NCBI GenBank assembly: GCA_029945375.1
Contig: CM057064.1
Location: 434,001-498,000, forward strand
Direction: 5' to 3'
Origin: Agaricus subrufescens
Lineage: Eukaryota; Basidiomycota; Agaricomycetes; Agaricales; Agaricaceae
DNA length: 64,000 nucleotides
The translations under genes and the position numbers were made by a program. How positions within the stretch are numbered: position 1 is the stretch's first letter; each line of letters opens with the position of its first letter. Below, one piece after another: positions 1 to 11,983 of the stretch. Under the pieces are notes generated by a model that was not told the DNA's origin, ran no database searches, and was given only the letters and a program-made list of their open reading frames with translations.

Positions 1-720
1 ATGGATGTTCCAGAGAAAGTATACAAGGCCGGAGGTGAAAAGTGCAATGGATAGTTGAACGATGAGAAGCAGGATTTCGGGTGCGTTATTTACACCCCAG
101 CCAATAAATCCTGCATAACGTATATGACGCGACGCCAGTACTTCCACGGATGAGTGCAATATCTGCTCTGAATCATCCCCTCGCTGAAAGGCGGAGATCC
201 ATTGTAGGCAAAAAGTCCCTATCAGGACGGCGGTGAGACTGAGCATGGTACTCAGAAACCATAGTTGATTGACTGCAACATAGCGAGGTTCTGCGGTGAA
301 ACGCTCAGGGAGCTTGGCCTGCCCTTGGATACTCGTGTCGTTGAGCAATCGAACGACCTCCACGAGCAATTGAGACATGGTATCTTGCTTGTCCTCCTGG
401 AGAAACTTGTACGACTCTATCGTAAATGGAGTGACAATGGCCAAGAACAAACCTGTCTGAGGATGAATGAGGCGACATCGTACCAAGGAGTTGGTCTAAA
501 TTCTACTCACCACAACCATAAGAAATGTTATTTCCTCCTTGAGTTCCCTACAAACTTTTTCATCGTGCTCCTTCATGACTTGGTAACACTTCCGGAATGC
601 GTCCTCGGGGGTCTTAATTTTCTTATGGGCATTCTCAGACGTTGACCCTCCCGGAGCCTGTTCAAAGAGCGCCTTTAGTAAGGTATTTTATCTGTGTTAC
701 AGTTTGTGTCTACCTTTGAG
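1..720 (-). CDS. DUF6535-type multi-pass membrane protein, C-terminus cut by the window edge
   Basis: The minus strand codes for a DUF6535-like protein, a family abundant in Agaricomycetes and of unknown function. One exon covers about 663 to 511 and encodes a charged segment ending LKEEITFLMVV. A GT-AG intron (510-457) follows, then a long exon from 456 to the window edge with the family signatures TPFTIESYKFLQED, an asparagine-rich linker, LWFLSTMLSLTAVLIGTFCLQW and a further hydrophobic stretch, which look like three membrane helices. The reading frame is open at position 1, so the C-terminus lies outside. The start codon is not resolved: a further intron seems to lie at about 664-713, and no convincing ATG was found upstream. 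The family call is firm; exon limits at the 5' end are not. Confidence 0.75.
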
Positions 721-1655
721 GGCGAGTGACGAGTAAATTTGTTTCCAAAAGAGCGAAAAGAGAAGTAGAGACTATAAATCCTAGCGCACATAATAATCAT
801 CCATTTCTGACATACCGACAAGGGTCCAACTCCGAACTGTGATAATGATGAACATTAGTCACCATGCGACACAATAGATAAATGGATAACAGATGGCACA
901 TACCCAACGTAAACCTGAACTCATCTTTCGGTTCGATGGGAGGTTTGGCAAGTAAGTGATGGGTAGAGTCAAGCTGTCAAATTGACACGCACAGACCCCT
1001 CTGGACGTTTTCTGAATTTAGAACAACAAATGCTGTACTACTACTAGTAGCGCTGATGTAGGCACGTTCAAGGATTATTCCACCATTGTCTGCGAGCGAT
1101 AGGTCATGGCTATATGGGGACTACGTGAACCGATGTTGATTTCTTGCGTGCCTGTATCAAGTCCCTCAGAGAAGTACCAAGGTGTGGCGAACGGGGCCTC
1201 CAATCGCAAGTCGGCTAGGCTATATATAGGCCCTGATCACTAATTTTAGAATTAGGGTTCAATAATGACAAACAATGCATAGACCTCTCGACCTATTTCA
1301 CTGACCGGGTGCGGCCTGGGTACCAAGTGAGACATCGTGCTGGACGTAGCTACCCTTGAAGACTAAAGATGGTCCTTTGTTATCATTGTATATCATCCGT
1401 ATAACATATATACCAAAGCACAGATTGAGAAACAACAGAAAGAGTGGGGGAAATTGTACGGCAGATGATGTATGAAAGTGTGTGCATGTATATAAAATTT
1501 GTAAAGACCGAATCAACTCGACAAGCCAACAGAGGATATGCAAATGAACGACCGAGTTAGTAGTACATCTAGTACTCAGTTTTTCAGGAGATAAAGAAAA
1601 GAAAAAAAAGAAATCAACAAGCAGAATCAGAAAACCAAACCAAAAGCCATCCAAA
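721..1655. other. Non-genic stretch between DUF6535 gene and RING gene
   Basis: I see no supported gene here. The left part should hold the promoter and possibly the first exon of the minus-strand DUF6535 gene. The right part is AT-rich and should hold the 3' UTR of the minus-strand RING gene ending at 1656. Confidence 0.4.
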
Positions 1656-4600
1656 TCAGTGTACAGAGTTCGTCGTCTGCGTCTGCGTCGTCGCCGTAGT
1701 CGTCGAGGTGTTAGTGGCAGTAGTCGAAGCCACTCCCGTCGATCTACAAGCCGGACAGTTATTTTTTCCAGTCTGCAACCACGTATCCACGCATCCCCTA
1801 TGGAACGCATGTTTACAGCCCATCACACGAATCTCGTCTTCCTCTTCATACTCATCCAAACATATCAAACACTATAAGAGATATATCAGTTGACCTGAAT
1901 TCGAAAAGGAGTGGTGGATATCTCAAACACACCTTTTCAACACAATTCGCCGAAACCTTTTTCTCCCGCTCATAGACCTCCAACTGCGCTCTCTTGATCA
2001 CTTCTAACCCAGATTTTTCAATATCATCTTTTGATGCCGTAGAAGCCTTGGCATGGCCCAACATCTCAACGAGTTCCCTAAAAATTCATGTTTAGCAATT
2101 ACCATCAAATACGAGGGAACTAAGGAGCTTACAACAGGGCTTCGAATGATTCCAAATTATCTGGACCTCCGGTGACGATACTGTGATCTGGTGGGTAGTA
2201 ACCTTTAGGAGAGTATCAGTACAGGAAACAAAAGAGGAATAATTGGACATACCACCAATGACATAAATCAAAAACGTCCTCGATCCAGGTCCTCCAACAG
2301 GTGAAGGCGGTACATTTGGCGTCGCCTGATGTGATGGAGGAGGCGCAGTCTCACTCTGGGTCCCTCGTCTAGCACTCCCACTAGTACCAGGTCTAAATCC
2401 ACCAAATGGAGTTCTCCACCCCAATCTCTCCCTTTCTCGTGCTCGCTGTGATCGACGATCACGAGCTGTAGTAGCCTGAGAGTCAAACAACGAACTGATA
2501 TCATCATCTGCCTCATCTTCATCCTCCTCTTCACGACTACCATGAGTATGACTGGTTTCCCCAACACCCATCATCATTCTCCTTATCATCTCCTCATCTC
2601 CCGCTTCTGCCTCCCCACCTTCTTCTCTCACCACAAACATATCTTCCTCCTCATCCTCTTCCCGTCGATGCATGAACCCACTTGCCCTCCGCCTTCGATT
2701 CCTATCCTGCCGGTGACTGTGACTGTGACTGTGATGATGTGTGTGCGAATGCGGACGATGAGGGTGCTGAGGATGATTATGATCCCACAAATCGTCGCCC
2801 TCCATGCCCATCAAAGGTCTCCAATTAGGTGCATTAACAGATTGTAATCCAACAATAATCACAGGAACAACGGAATTCGTCGTGGTAGTGTTTTCATTTT
2901 GTGGTGGCGTTGTAGAGGAAGTAGTGCTTGGGGTATTGGTTGTAGGATCTGTTGAAGTTGAAGAAGAAGGGACGCTCGAAGACGGTGTTGTGGTGCTAGA
3001 AGAGGTCGTCGAAAGTGGTCTAGTTCTCGTCCTAACTGCAGCGGGGACTCCGTCAGCACCTCCAGTCGCAGTCGCAGCACTGGCAGACGCAACAGCGGGG
3101 AACCTATACGCTCTCCACCAGTTGAGTCTGCCCGACGCATCAAACCCATTAGTTCCGCCACCTGTAGTGACACCACCGGCTGCAGTAGCGGGGGTGGCGG
3201 TCGTTGCGGGTGGGGCGTTCGACGAAGCAGGCGGGGCAGGCTCTTCATCGTCCTCGACGACTTCCAGGACTGGCCTAGGAATCCTCTCATCGTTACCCGA
3301 TGCTTCAGATGATGATGGGGCAGGAGCGAGAACCGGCGGCGAGGTCGTGGTAGATAAAAAGTCTTTACAAAAAGTCAAACATTAGAATGCGGCTGTAGAA
3401 GGGACTAGAGCGTACCATCGTCGTCCTCTGAGGAAGAATCGTCAGTGACGTCTTGTAGAGCAGGCATGTCGGGATCATCGGAAGAATGTAGACTATCGGC
3501 GGGTTCGGTAGGCACCAGAGATTCAGCAGAATTTCTCCTCGCCGTCGTCGTCGCCGCTTCCTCTGCCTCGTGGTTGGGGGAATCCGTACTGAGCACGACT
3601 CTCAAATCAGACTGGAGCTCTACCAAAAACCTCTCAAAAGATCCCTCGGGTGGTTGCTCTCTCTCTCGGCCATTGTCAGCATCAGCACCTGCTCTGATAC
3701 GATGATGAGGATGGGAATTGAAACCACCGAAAACGGGCGGATTACTGCCGGCGCCGCCATTGAGTCCGAGTCCAAGATTGAAGGCTCTGGCCATTTCAGC
3801 CAACATTTGTTCTCTGGTGTCCGTGAGGGTGGGGATAGTTGTTGGGGGAGATGAAGATGATGAAGATGACAGGGAGGGAAGCAGCGAAGATGACGAGATA
3901 TGGCTTCGGTCTTCATGATTTTGGGATGATGAGGGTGTTGGTGGGGGAGGGATGAATGGTGATGGGGTCGGTTCGACGGGGGGTGGGGGTGGTGATGGTG
4001 ATGGTGATGGCGTGGGCGGTGCTGGCTGCGATGGCGAGGGTTCGGAGAAGTTCCCACTGTCTCTCGCGCGCAGCCTCAGTCGCTCCCTGAGCTGATTCCA
4101 TGCGGTGCGCCTGGCTGATGCTGTCTGTGTTTGCGGTTGTTGTGCGTCAGGCGACGGCTGGTCCACGATGGCCGCGTCCGGAGCGGGCGGTGGGGGATGG
4201 GGATCGGGGACAGGGGTGGACGTGTGAGTGATCGGCGATGGCGGGGAGGGCGCGAGGCCCGACGAGAGGATGGGCTCGGAGGACCCGGTGAGGAGCGACG
4301 CCGCCGTCGCAGCCGCCGCGACACTGCGACAGAATAAATACCACCGCGCACGGGAGAGAGGATTACGGACCTGAGTAACGTTCCAAGCACATCAATGCTG
4401 TTTGATGAAATAGCCGATCGGTCCTCTGGTCGCTGCTGCCCACGTTGTTGCTGCTGCTGCTGCTGTTGCTGGCCGCGTGGCGGGGGGCTGGGCTGCGGGC
4501 GGGCGGGGTCTGGGGTCGCTCGATGGTCGTCTGGGGGAGTGGTGGAGTCCCGTCCGAGGAGCGATAGCAGGCGGTCCCTGGCCGAGGGAGGGGAGGGTGC

Positions 4601-4909
4601 GGCGTCAGCGCCGGAGCCGCGGGAGACGTCGGTGGTGTGGACGATGCCCTGGACGACGACGAGGGTGCCCGGGGGTGGGAACTGGCGGGGGTGCTGGGGC
4701 GCGGGAGGGGGCGGCGGGGGCGGGGGCGTCGGTGGGGGTGGCGGGGGTGGCGGGGGCACGGAGGGCTGGGGCGGGAGTGGCGAGCCGTGCGCCGGGGCGG
4801 GGGCGGGGGCGTCGGGCCGCGGCTGGTCCGGGGAGCCCGCCTGCCGCCTTCTCTTGCGCGGCCAGAGCGATCTGAGCGAGGAGCGGGCCCGCGACGAGGA
4901 CTGGCCCAT
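1656..4909 (-). CDS. RING-H2 zinc-finger protein with long disordered N-terminus (putative E3 ubiquitin ligase)
   Basis: Six exons join in frame: 4909-4371, 4323-3416, 3362-2253, 2202-2133, 2077-1933 and 1871-1656, giving 995 residues. All introns are GT-AG and 47-63 bp. The C-terminal 70 residues hold a canonical RING-H2: CLICLDEYEEEDEIR, then GCKHAFHRGCVDTWL and CPACR, so E2-dependent ubiquitin ligase activity is expected. Before it lie a conserved segment (IYVIGGYYPPDHSIV) and ELVEMLGHAKAS. The rest is low complexity: proline runs, a glutamine tract coded by CTG/CAG repeats near 4440-4475, histidine-rich and acidic stretches. The motif SVAAAATAASLLTGSSEP straddling exon 1/2 is a small ordered island. 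The ATG at 4909 (MGQSSSR) also fits an N-terminal myristoylation signal (MGxxxS). Substrates are unknown. Confidence 0.88.
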
Positions 4910-4979
4910 GGAAGTGCGGAGAAAGTAACGCAGTCACGCAGCATCACCCAAGGTCACACGTCTATTCTTAGTGCTACTG

Positions 4980-6680
4980 CTACAGCCAGGGCCGCCCGTC
5001 AAAGCCGTTCGCGACCCGGACGACCATTCCCTCCCGCGCAAGCCGCCGCAGCCCCGCCTTCACCTGCTCCCCGTGCGCGCTGCGCCCGTCGACATACACC
5101 TCCGACCCCAGCTCCAGACTCACCCGCGCCAGCTCCCGCGACCGCGCCCACCGCCGCCCCAGCTGCTCGACCACCAGCTGCGGGAAGCTCCAGTCCGTCG
5201 GGTTCGTCCCCGAAAATTCCAGCGACCGCAGCCGCGGCAGGAACACCTCCCCGCCCTCCTCCTCTGGCCCCAGGCCCACCAGCACCCCCATCAGCCCCCG
5301 CACAAACTCGGCCTCGTGCTCGTTCACCAGCCGCACATCCCGCACCCGCGGCACCACCTTTAAAATCTCCAACACATTCACCCACGGACACCCCAGGTCC
5401 AGATCCAAGTTCTCCACCCCCGGGCTGCTCTCCCCCAGCAGCCGGCTCAACACTTCCTGAATTGCCACAAAATTCGTCAAATCATACCTCAGCTTCATCT
5501 TGAATGTCTTTAATGCTGGGAACTGGATCCGCTGGAACAGCTGGAACTCCCACGCGTCGCCCGCGTACGACCACTTGAGTGTGTGCAGGTTCGCCATCAC
5601 CAGCGGCGCGTCCTCGGGCTGCGGCAGCGTGTGGAACTCGGCATTCGACAAGATCCTCTGGAAATCGCATTCCTCCAGACTCGGACACCGCTTCAGCATT
5701 TCCGCACATTCGTCGATTGACACCCAAGATACCTTCAGGTGCGTCAATCCCGTCCACGGCAACATTATCGCCGACAAAAACGTGTTGTCCAGCGTCACCC
5801 TCCTCAGCCTCGACGCCTCCGAGAAAATATCCACCATCTGCTGTTCCCGGCTGTTGTCATATGGGCACAACCACAGCTGCTCCAACAGCGGTGTGTGGTC
5901 CTTGGCCGCCCGCAAGATCGGTATCCATTCCGGTGGCAGCCCGTCAATCTTGAGTGCCCCCCATCGCATAGAGTGTTTCACAAACACCCTCAACACGTCT
6001 TGAGACGGCGGGATATCATTATCCAGCCGCTCGCGTCCCTCGTCTCCCGTAGCAAACATCAGCGAGATGTTCATTCGGCACGATCCAGACCGTTGGAAAA
6101 ACATATCCAGAGCCTGAGCATTAGACGCATTTCGAGATTGATACAGAGTCAGAGAGATGGATGTCCATAGTTGCGGTGTCGACAATGCAATATCGCGCCA
6201 TTGAGAGCATACAGCCGCCAGTTTGAAGGGTACGCTCGGATACGCTATCCCGCCATCTTTTGAAGACGACAGCGAGGACGACGATGACGAAGAAGACGAC
6301 GCCGAAGACGTAGAAGACAAACTCGTCAAAGATGACGACGCCGATACATCCCCTCCATCTCCACCACTCCCACCACCGCCACTCCCACTCCCACCACTCC
6401 CAACATCCAACCCCGGACAAGCCACCTGAAAAATCGTCGATATTATCTCAAACGGCAACCTAACCGTCACCGCCGCAATCTCATTCAACTTTCTCTGAAA
6501 CTCCACCCTCTGATTCGTCAACCTCTCAATCTCCAGTTCCACCCTCCTCACTTCACTTTGATAGAATATAACCTCGTCAGATGTAGATTTGAACGGCGTC
6601 TGTGAATACCCATGATGTTGCTGAGTAGTATACTGCTGTTTCGGGTCCAGGGGACGATTGCAGCGCTCGCAGACGTTCAT
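4980..6680 (-). CDS. F-box-like protein with leucine-rich-repeat-like C-terminus
   Basis: A single-exon frame of 566 codons. The N-terminus has a CxxC pair (VCERCNRPLD) and then a coiled-coil-like segment (VEFQRKLNEIAAVTVR). Next come LPFEIISTIFQVACPG and, after a serine/glycine-rich linker, LAAVCSQWRDIALSTPQLW, which is the split F-box typical of Agaricomycete F-box proteins. The remaining roughly 400 residues alternate short leucine-rich strands (LEQLWLCPYD, LTHLKVSWVS, LKTFKMKLRYDL) as in LRR-type substrate-recognition regions. It probably acts as a substrate adaptor of an SCF ubiquitin ligase. Its stop codon is only 70 bp upstream of the ATG of the RING-H2 gene on the same strand. Confidence 0.85.
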   Translation of the reverse strand: MNVCERCNRPLDPKQQYTTQQHHGYSQTPFKSTSDEVIFYQSEVRRVELEIERLTNQRVEFQRKLNEIAAVTVRLPFEIISTIFQVACPGLDVGSGGSGSGGGGSGGDGGDVSASSSLTSLSSTSSASSSSSSSSSLSSSKDGGIAYPSVPFKLAAVCSQWRDIALSTPQLWTSISLTLYQSRNASNAQALDMFFQRSGSCRMNISLMFATGDEGRERLDNDIPPSQDVLRVFVKHSMRWGALKIDGLPPEWIPILRAAKDHTPLLEQLWLCPYDNSREQQMVDIFSEASRLRRVTLDNTFLSAIMLPWTGLTHLKVSWVSIDECAEMLKRCPSLEECDFQRILSNAEFHTLPQPEDAPLVMANLHTLKWSYAGDAWEFQLFQRIQFPALKTFKMKLRYDLTNFVAIQEVLSRLLGESSPGVENLDLDLGCPWVNVLEILKVVPRVRDVRLVNEHEAEFVRGLMGVLVGLGPEEEGGEVFLPRLRSLEFSGTNPTDWSFPQLVVEQLGRRWARSRELARVSLELGSEVYVDGRSAHGEQVKAGLRRLAREGMVVRVANGFDGRPWL

Positions 6681-8060
6681 GTTTTGGTGTGGAAGAGAGG
6701 AATTTGCGATGCCGTTTGCTGTTGTTGATGTTGCTGTGCGCCAATTATAAATCTTTATGAACTATAAATATAAATGTGAACAATCTCTCTCTCTCTCTCC
6801 CCACCGTGAAATCCTTCTCTCGGAGAAAACGTGGTCGGGTCCCGGGGTCATCTTAACTCTCGGAGTATAGTATGGATTCAAGAACATGAGTGTGAGAGAT
6901 CGAAGAGCTGGGGGGGATGACTATCGACCCAGCGGGGGTCCTTTATCCCAGCCCTCCAACCAGTGCGAATGGAAACCATGGGAGAGAACGCGAAAAAATA
7001 GATGAGAAAATTTAGTCAGCTTCGCAAATCACTCCCGAAAAAAGAAAAATGTCACGGAACGAAAAAGGTATCAATCAATTCCTAACAAATCCGGGGTAAC
7101 GTATTTTTATTTCATTTGCCTTATCACTAATGCATATACGCGGTATCATTGTCAGCCACTTATCAGGTGTCGGAAACAGACAGCCTTCTGAATCCATTTC
7201 AGACCTGATGATAAAGATATTGTAAGCTGACAGCGCATATACTAATCGGTGGTAGGGCTAGCATCAATCGTGTCCCTTTGTAACAGTTACTTGGCCGACT
7301 CGGACCGATACACTCACAACACGATTCGTAGGCCCGACGTCAGATTTATGAGAGTCTGATTGAATAAATTTATCTATCAGGTCCATTCTGAACAACTGTC
7401 TTTCGTTCTTCAACATTGCGTATCTTCAGTTGGAACAACACGATTCCAAGCGGTGGCCGAACATACGTTATGGCATTAGATAACCGAGATCTCTGCGTCT
7501 ACCTTGTTCAACTAGTTGATCTGAAAGGTCGATGTAAGACAAGGGAAGGCATTATCAACAGTTAAACTCAAGCGTTTAAGAACGGACATTTTCGAATCGA
7601 CTTCAAAGACAGAACCTTCAATGGTACGATGCTCAGGACTAGAGAGCGATCAGATCGAGCCGTGATTGCGCACAAACATCTATCGATCAGTCCAACATTA
7701 TCGGAAGGTCAGCTTATCTTCAGGTCCATACGAACAAGATAAGGGTTACGGCTTTAACATTTGTGGTACTACAGGAAATACAGATAAGTAAGCGAACAAG
7801 ATGATACCCAAAAAAAACAAAACATCGAGTCAGCCTATTTACCCTCGTACTCCTACACCCATATCTACTAGGAAACCTTTCCACAACCACTGCTTATAAT
7901 CTACGTAGAAACTCAAACGCCGTTTCCCCGGGTCTATTATTATCTATAACCGCATCTAGACTCCCCCAATTGGCGTGGCGGTGGTGAGTACATAAAATCC
8001 GAAATCAAAATAAAGGGAAAAGAACTCAAAAAAGAAAAAGAAAGAATATAACCCACGTGT
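6681..8060. other. Intergenic region with a (CT)n tract
   Basis: About 1.4 kb without a supported gene. It contains the promoter side of the F-box gene, including a pyrimidine microsatellite (CTCTCT repeats at about 6785-6800), and the 3' flank of the DUF202 gene ending at 8061. I see no conserved coding pattern on either strand. Confidence 0.5.
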
Positions 8061-8986
8061 CTATGACACTCCCCGGCCCTTGATCAAAACGCCAAAAATG
8101 GTCGCAGTGACAGCCGTCCCTACGAAGACGATAAACCCAATAGTGAGCCGTGCAGTCGGGAACACGCCCCGAGTCAATGCAAGCTGAGTGGTGAAATACC
8201 TAAGACAGCCTAATGTAAAAAAAAATTTTTTTTTAGTTAACACTCGGTGTGAATCGGCAACTCCTTGAATGATCGGAGCTTACCTAGGAGAAGTATAGTC
8301 AACGCAAACATAATCAGCGTAGCTCCGAGCGGGGTGGCAAATTTCCCCACGAATCGCTGCTGCGGAGATTCTTGGGTTCCAAAGTTGCTGGCAATGGTGA
8401 ACAGTTGTACTAAAGCTGCAAAAAAAAGGGAGCAGGAAAAGCAAATAAGATAAAAATAAAATAAATACCCATATCGTAGTATAGTTCGTCAATAAAGGCG
8501 AAGTATTTACGAATGCTCACCTACTCCAGTGGATGCCGTCACGAGGCTGGTCCTCACATACGCCAAAAACGTCCTCTCCAACGCTAAATGATCCCTCGCC
8601 ACACTTCCAGAATTGGTAAGGACCAACGCAATTTCATACCCCTCCTTCGATTTCGCCGGTTTCTCCAAGGAGTCTTGGGGACTTTTAGTTTGCGGAATGG
8701 GTTTCTCTTTTACAGGCTGATGATGGCTTGAGTGTTCCTCTGAATCCTGACATTCACGAGTTAATGATATGGGAGCCGTACCGGAGACGCCCTCGTCGTC
8801 CGTGCTTGTTCTCGTACTACTCCCTCGCGACTCGGATGGTGTGGGTGCGCTGAGAGTCCTTCCAGAGTCCCTTGATAGCGGCAGTGAAGACGACCTGAGG
8901 TCTCTAGGTAGACCCGGTCGTAGAAAAGGAGGCAAGTACAGAGAGACGTGATCTGTGAACGACTGATGGCACCGGCTTGTGTTCAT
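8061..8986 (-). CDS. DUF202 domain membrane protein (copy A)
   Basis: Three exons (8986-8521, 8415-8284, 8209-8061) join to 248 residues with GT-AG introns. The N-terminal 120 residues are proline/serine-rich and start with FTDHVSLYLPPFLRPGLPRD. The DUF202 core follows: ARDHLALERTFLAYVRTSL, then the helix AATLIMFALTILLLG-like segment and the helix IGFIVFVGTAVTATIFGVL, ending GRGVS. DUF202 (YidH-like) proteins are small three-helix membrane proteins; in yeast the related Vtc1 belongs to the polyphosphate polymerase complex. Whether this one does is unknown. A close paralog with identical intron positions lies at 27,830-28,711 on the opposite strand. Confidence 0.88.
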
Positions 8987-10231
8987 GGTAGTGGGAGATG
9001 TCGGAAGGGGTTAAATTTTTTATTTCTCTTTTTTGGTTTCTATTTATTTCTGTCTGGAAATTTCACCCGGGGGACCGGTGCATTATTCTTATTTTTAAAT
9101 CAAACTATAATCCTGACTTCCAGATTGGGACTAAATCAGTAACTCCCTACTTATTAATTACGTAGAGCGTTACGCACGGCAGCAACACATGTCAGGGAGT
9201 TTATTGATATCTTGGGAAAACGATACACAATTTTCATATCACACTATGACAGGCTATGTATTGGATACATATGAGAAATTTCCACCAGGCTGCCAGGTGG
9301 TGTAAACTCGATCGCTCATTGAGGTGTTAATGCCTTGGGGCCGAAGCGTTGGGGTGGCACACAAAGAGTGTAAAGGCCAAGTGGAGTGGGAGACTACGCT
9401 CCTGCGTGTGACTGGCAACATACGTCGCTTGCCCTTTCTCTCTTCGGGATACCTTGAGCCTTTCGTAATTCCCGCACAATACCCTCCCGTCCCCCTTTCT
9501 CCCCATCTTCTCAGGACGTCCTAGAACACGGTACCTACTCTTCCCCATGATTACGAGACAACAACTGCCAATTTCCTATATAAAAATGACTATGCAAGTT
9601 TCGGTCTAACGGTGAAAACGTAACTGTCGTTGTCTCACGCCCTTGCGCCCTGGTATGGGTGACATCACGCCAAGGTGGGACTATAATTGATTTACCTATC
9701 GTGACACTCGAGATAGCGGCACTTCGTTACCCTCCAATTTTATTCGATTGTCTACTCATATTCTTTGTCTTCTGGTCAGGGACGCACTCAGGGTGATCCA
9801 GAAATGCCAAGCGCATTCCTCGCTCCAGCCGAGTAATGCTTCTGGTGGAGCGAGAACCCAATTTTTACCTGCACCTGAGACGGAAGAGCCGCGGCACCTT
9901 GACTGTCCTAGTTACACATTGTCCTCGGTCAGATAGTAATACATACTCAAGAATCATCATCGTTACTCAAGCTGACGCCAAGAGAACAGACAGCGCCTGA
10001 CGTGTCTATAAGTGAACCGAATGCAGACTGAGGATCAAAAGTTAGTCGTTGGAAATCAATGTGGCGACCAAGATATCAAACGGTAATATGGTAAAACAAG
10101 CCTCAATTTAAGTGGAAGTGGGTTAACTCGGTCGAAACAATTAAATTGCAGAGCTAAGTACCTATGATGCGGCTCGCAACAAAACCTGGATAAACTATAG
10201 TTGTTATAATCTATCAAAATGATGATACTAC
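8987..10231. other. Intergenic region, no gene seen
   Basis: About 1.2 kb. Short frames occur on both strands around 9324-9550 but lack any domain, intron logic or codon pattern. I see nothing that can be supported. Confidence 0.45.
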
Positions 10232-11112
10232 CTATGTGAGATCGATAATTTCGCTTTCATCAATCACAATTCGTTTCTTCTTGGACCGGGCCTGAGGATC
10301 TTGTTCAGCCGGTACCTGGTCAATCTTGGACTTCAAATAGCTGTCAACAGATGGCCCTGGAATTATTGATTACTGAAGGACCTACCCGCAGAATGCGAAG
10401 CATATGAAGGTATTAATCTCAACTCCCAAGATATCTCGTATTGCCCCGACTCCATTGGCGGTATGCGTGACCTTGGATAGACCAATTGCTGGCCCTGCCT
10501 CATTTAAACTTCTCTTACGTTTTCTCCCAGTACAGACATCAGGTTCATCATTCAAAGATGTGGCTGGTGAGTGTGGAGCGATGCCTTGAGCTTGAAGAAG
10601 ATCTGACAGAAAAGGTCAGACTCACCTTCTCCCGAAGACACCACACACACTGCCGAGCAGCGCACCTAAAGACCTATATTTAAAAACAAATTCGGCTTCG
10701 AGCCCAGTTGTTTTAAATCTGCGTTGCTTCTTTCGCTTGTTCTGTGGAGCCGTGGTTTTAATGGACCCTAGACTAGATTGTTGCATGATGTTCTCAAGTA
10801 ATCAACGCGACAGACGAGCATAATGACTAACATGAGGCAGGTATCAATTCCTGTCTTCTCTCTCTGGTATCTCTCCCGCCTCGGGGAGTTTGATGGCAAA
10901 AAGTTTCCCCTACTTTGAGAAAATACAAAAGAGCGAAAGGTCGTAGGAGTCGCCCGGCATTTATCGACAATTTGCATTGTTCGAGGTGCAACGCGTTGGT
11001 TATTTGTAAAGTCACCGTCCATTGTGATACTGCATCTCATATGGTCACTATCCGCTCGACCCCTTTTACTAAAAGACAAGTCGAGTCCTGGGTTAACAAG
11101 ATAAGAATTCAA
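10232..11112 (-). pseudogene. Decayed DUF7918 gene (relic of the array at 20-31 kb)
   Basis: Several exons of the DUF7918 gene family are recognisable in order on the minus strand: TMDGDFTNN with IVDKCRATPTTFRSFVFSQ (exon 2), a segment matching IPERREIPER...GIETC (exon 3), FVFKYRSLG (exon 4), LLQAQGIAPHSPATS with KRKRSLNEAGPA and RDILGVEINT (exon 5), and a terminal exon ending SEIIDLT and a stop at 10,234-10,232. The first exon, always starting MPxxxxxxAA in the intact copies, is missing. Exon 3 needs a frame change between its PER-like and GIDTC parts, and exon 5 stops short of the usual EKLxALR end. It is a 5'-truncated, frame-broken copy. Confidence 0.75.
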
Positions 11113-11983
11113 TGCTTTTCAAACCAACTAGCCTGTCATACTAAATAAGAAGCTCGGAGCGAGATATATAAGGGGACTGTTGAAGAAGGCAAGCAGTGTG
11201 ACGGCGTTATAAAGAAATTGAGAGCGGTACACCGGAGGGTGAAAATGCGGCCGGTTTGCATTGAATGCTCTCTTGTTCCCTTACCCAATTCCGGGGACTC
11301 CCTTTGATTTCCTAGTGAGTGACTTAGGGAAAAGAAAAGGAGTGAATTTACAAGAAGGCCACGCACACCCCGATATTTGAAGAGAGTGGGAACGATGAGG
11401 ACCCAGGCGTAGTGACCTACTTGAATAAGGGTGGAGTGGTGAAAGTCTAGGAGCAATGGCTGGCGGTCGGAAGTTGAGCGCTGAATATTGAACGTGTTAA
11501 GTTATCAAACATAAGCGTTAAGTACACGGACATGCAGTTGATGACGGGTAAGCATGGTACCGTACCTCCAAATTGCCAGGGGCTATTTGCCACCTGCGTC
11601 GATCTTTGAGCCTAACTCACAAAATATTGGCAGAACATTCATATATTCATATCTGAGGATACGACCAGCCTTTCGGTTATTGCTCATTTCGGTAATAGTC
11701 CACGGCCGTTGACGTGAAGAGATAGCCGCGGTGCTAGCCCATGAGGCCTGGGGCGTGCGGGTGAGGTAGGCTGTAGCTGAGATCCAGGCGTGAACACGGC
11801 ACTGCATCGGTATTAGTATCGGGCGCTGATAATGACTACAACTACACCTCACTTCGGCCATACCAGCGATTAAAATGGGCACGAGCCAACAATAGTCGAA
11901 TAGCAGCGTACGTATATCACGGTACACAAGGGTATAATATAAGAAACGATGTATCCTAATTATCCGATACTAAAACAAAGCAC
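11113..11983. other. Intergenic region, 3' side of hydrophobin gene
   Basis: No supported gene. A 114-codon frame on the minus strand (about 11,927-11,583) has no recognisable domain and runs into the hydrophobin 3' flank; I treat it as chance. Confidence 0.4.

Noticed and set aside
2804..4057. Other open frames on both strands across the RING gene (e.g. histidine-rich 4057-3620)
   Set aside because: Shadow frames of a low-complexity coding exon; the chosen frame joins six exons perfectly into a RING-H2.
4395..5503. Long GC-rich plus-strand frames antisense to the RING and F-box genes
   Set aside because: They arise from the codon bias and GC-rich repeats of the minus-strand genes; they show only low-complexity Gly/Arg/Pro sequence and no splice or domain logic.
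9324..9548. Short overlapping frames on both strands
   Set aside because: No domain, no conservation sign, no introns; consistent with chance.
11583..11927. 114-codon minus-strand frame beside the hydrophobin gene
   Set aside because: Unlike any family I know, and composition does not look coding.
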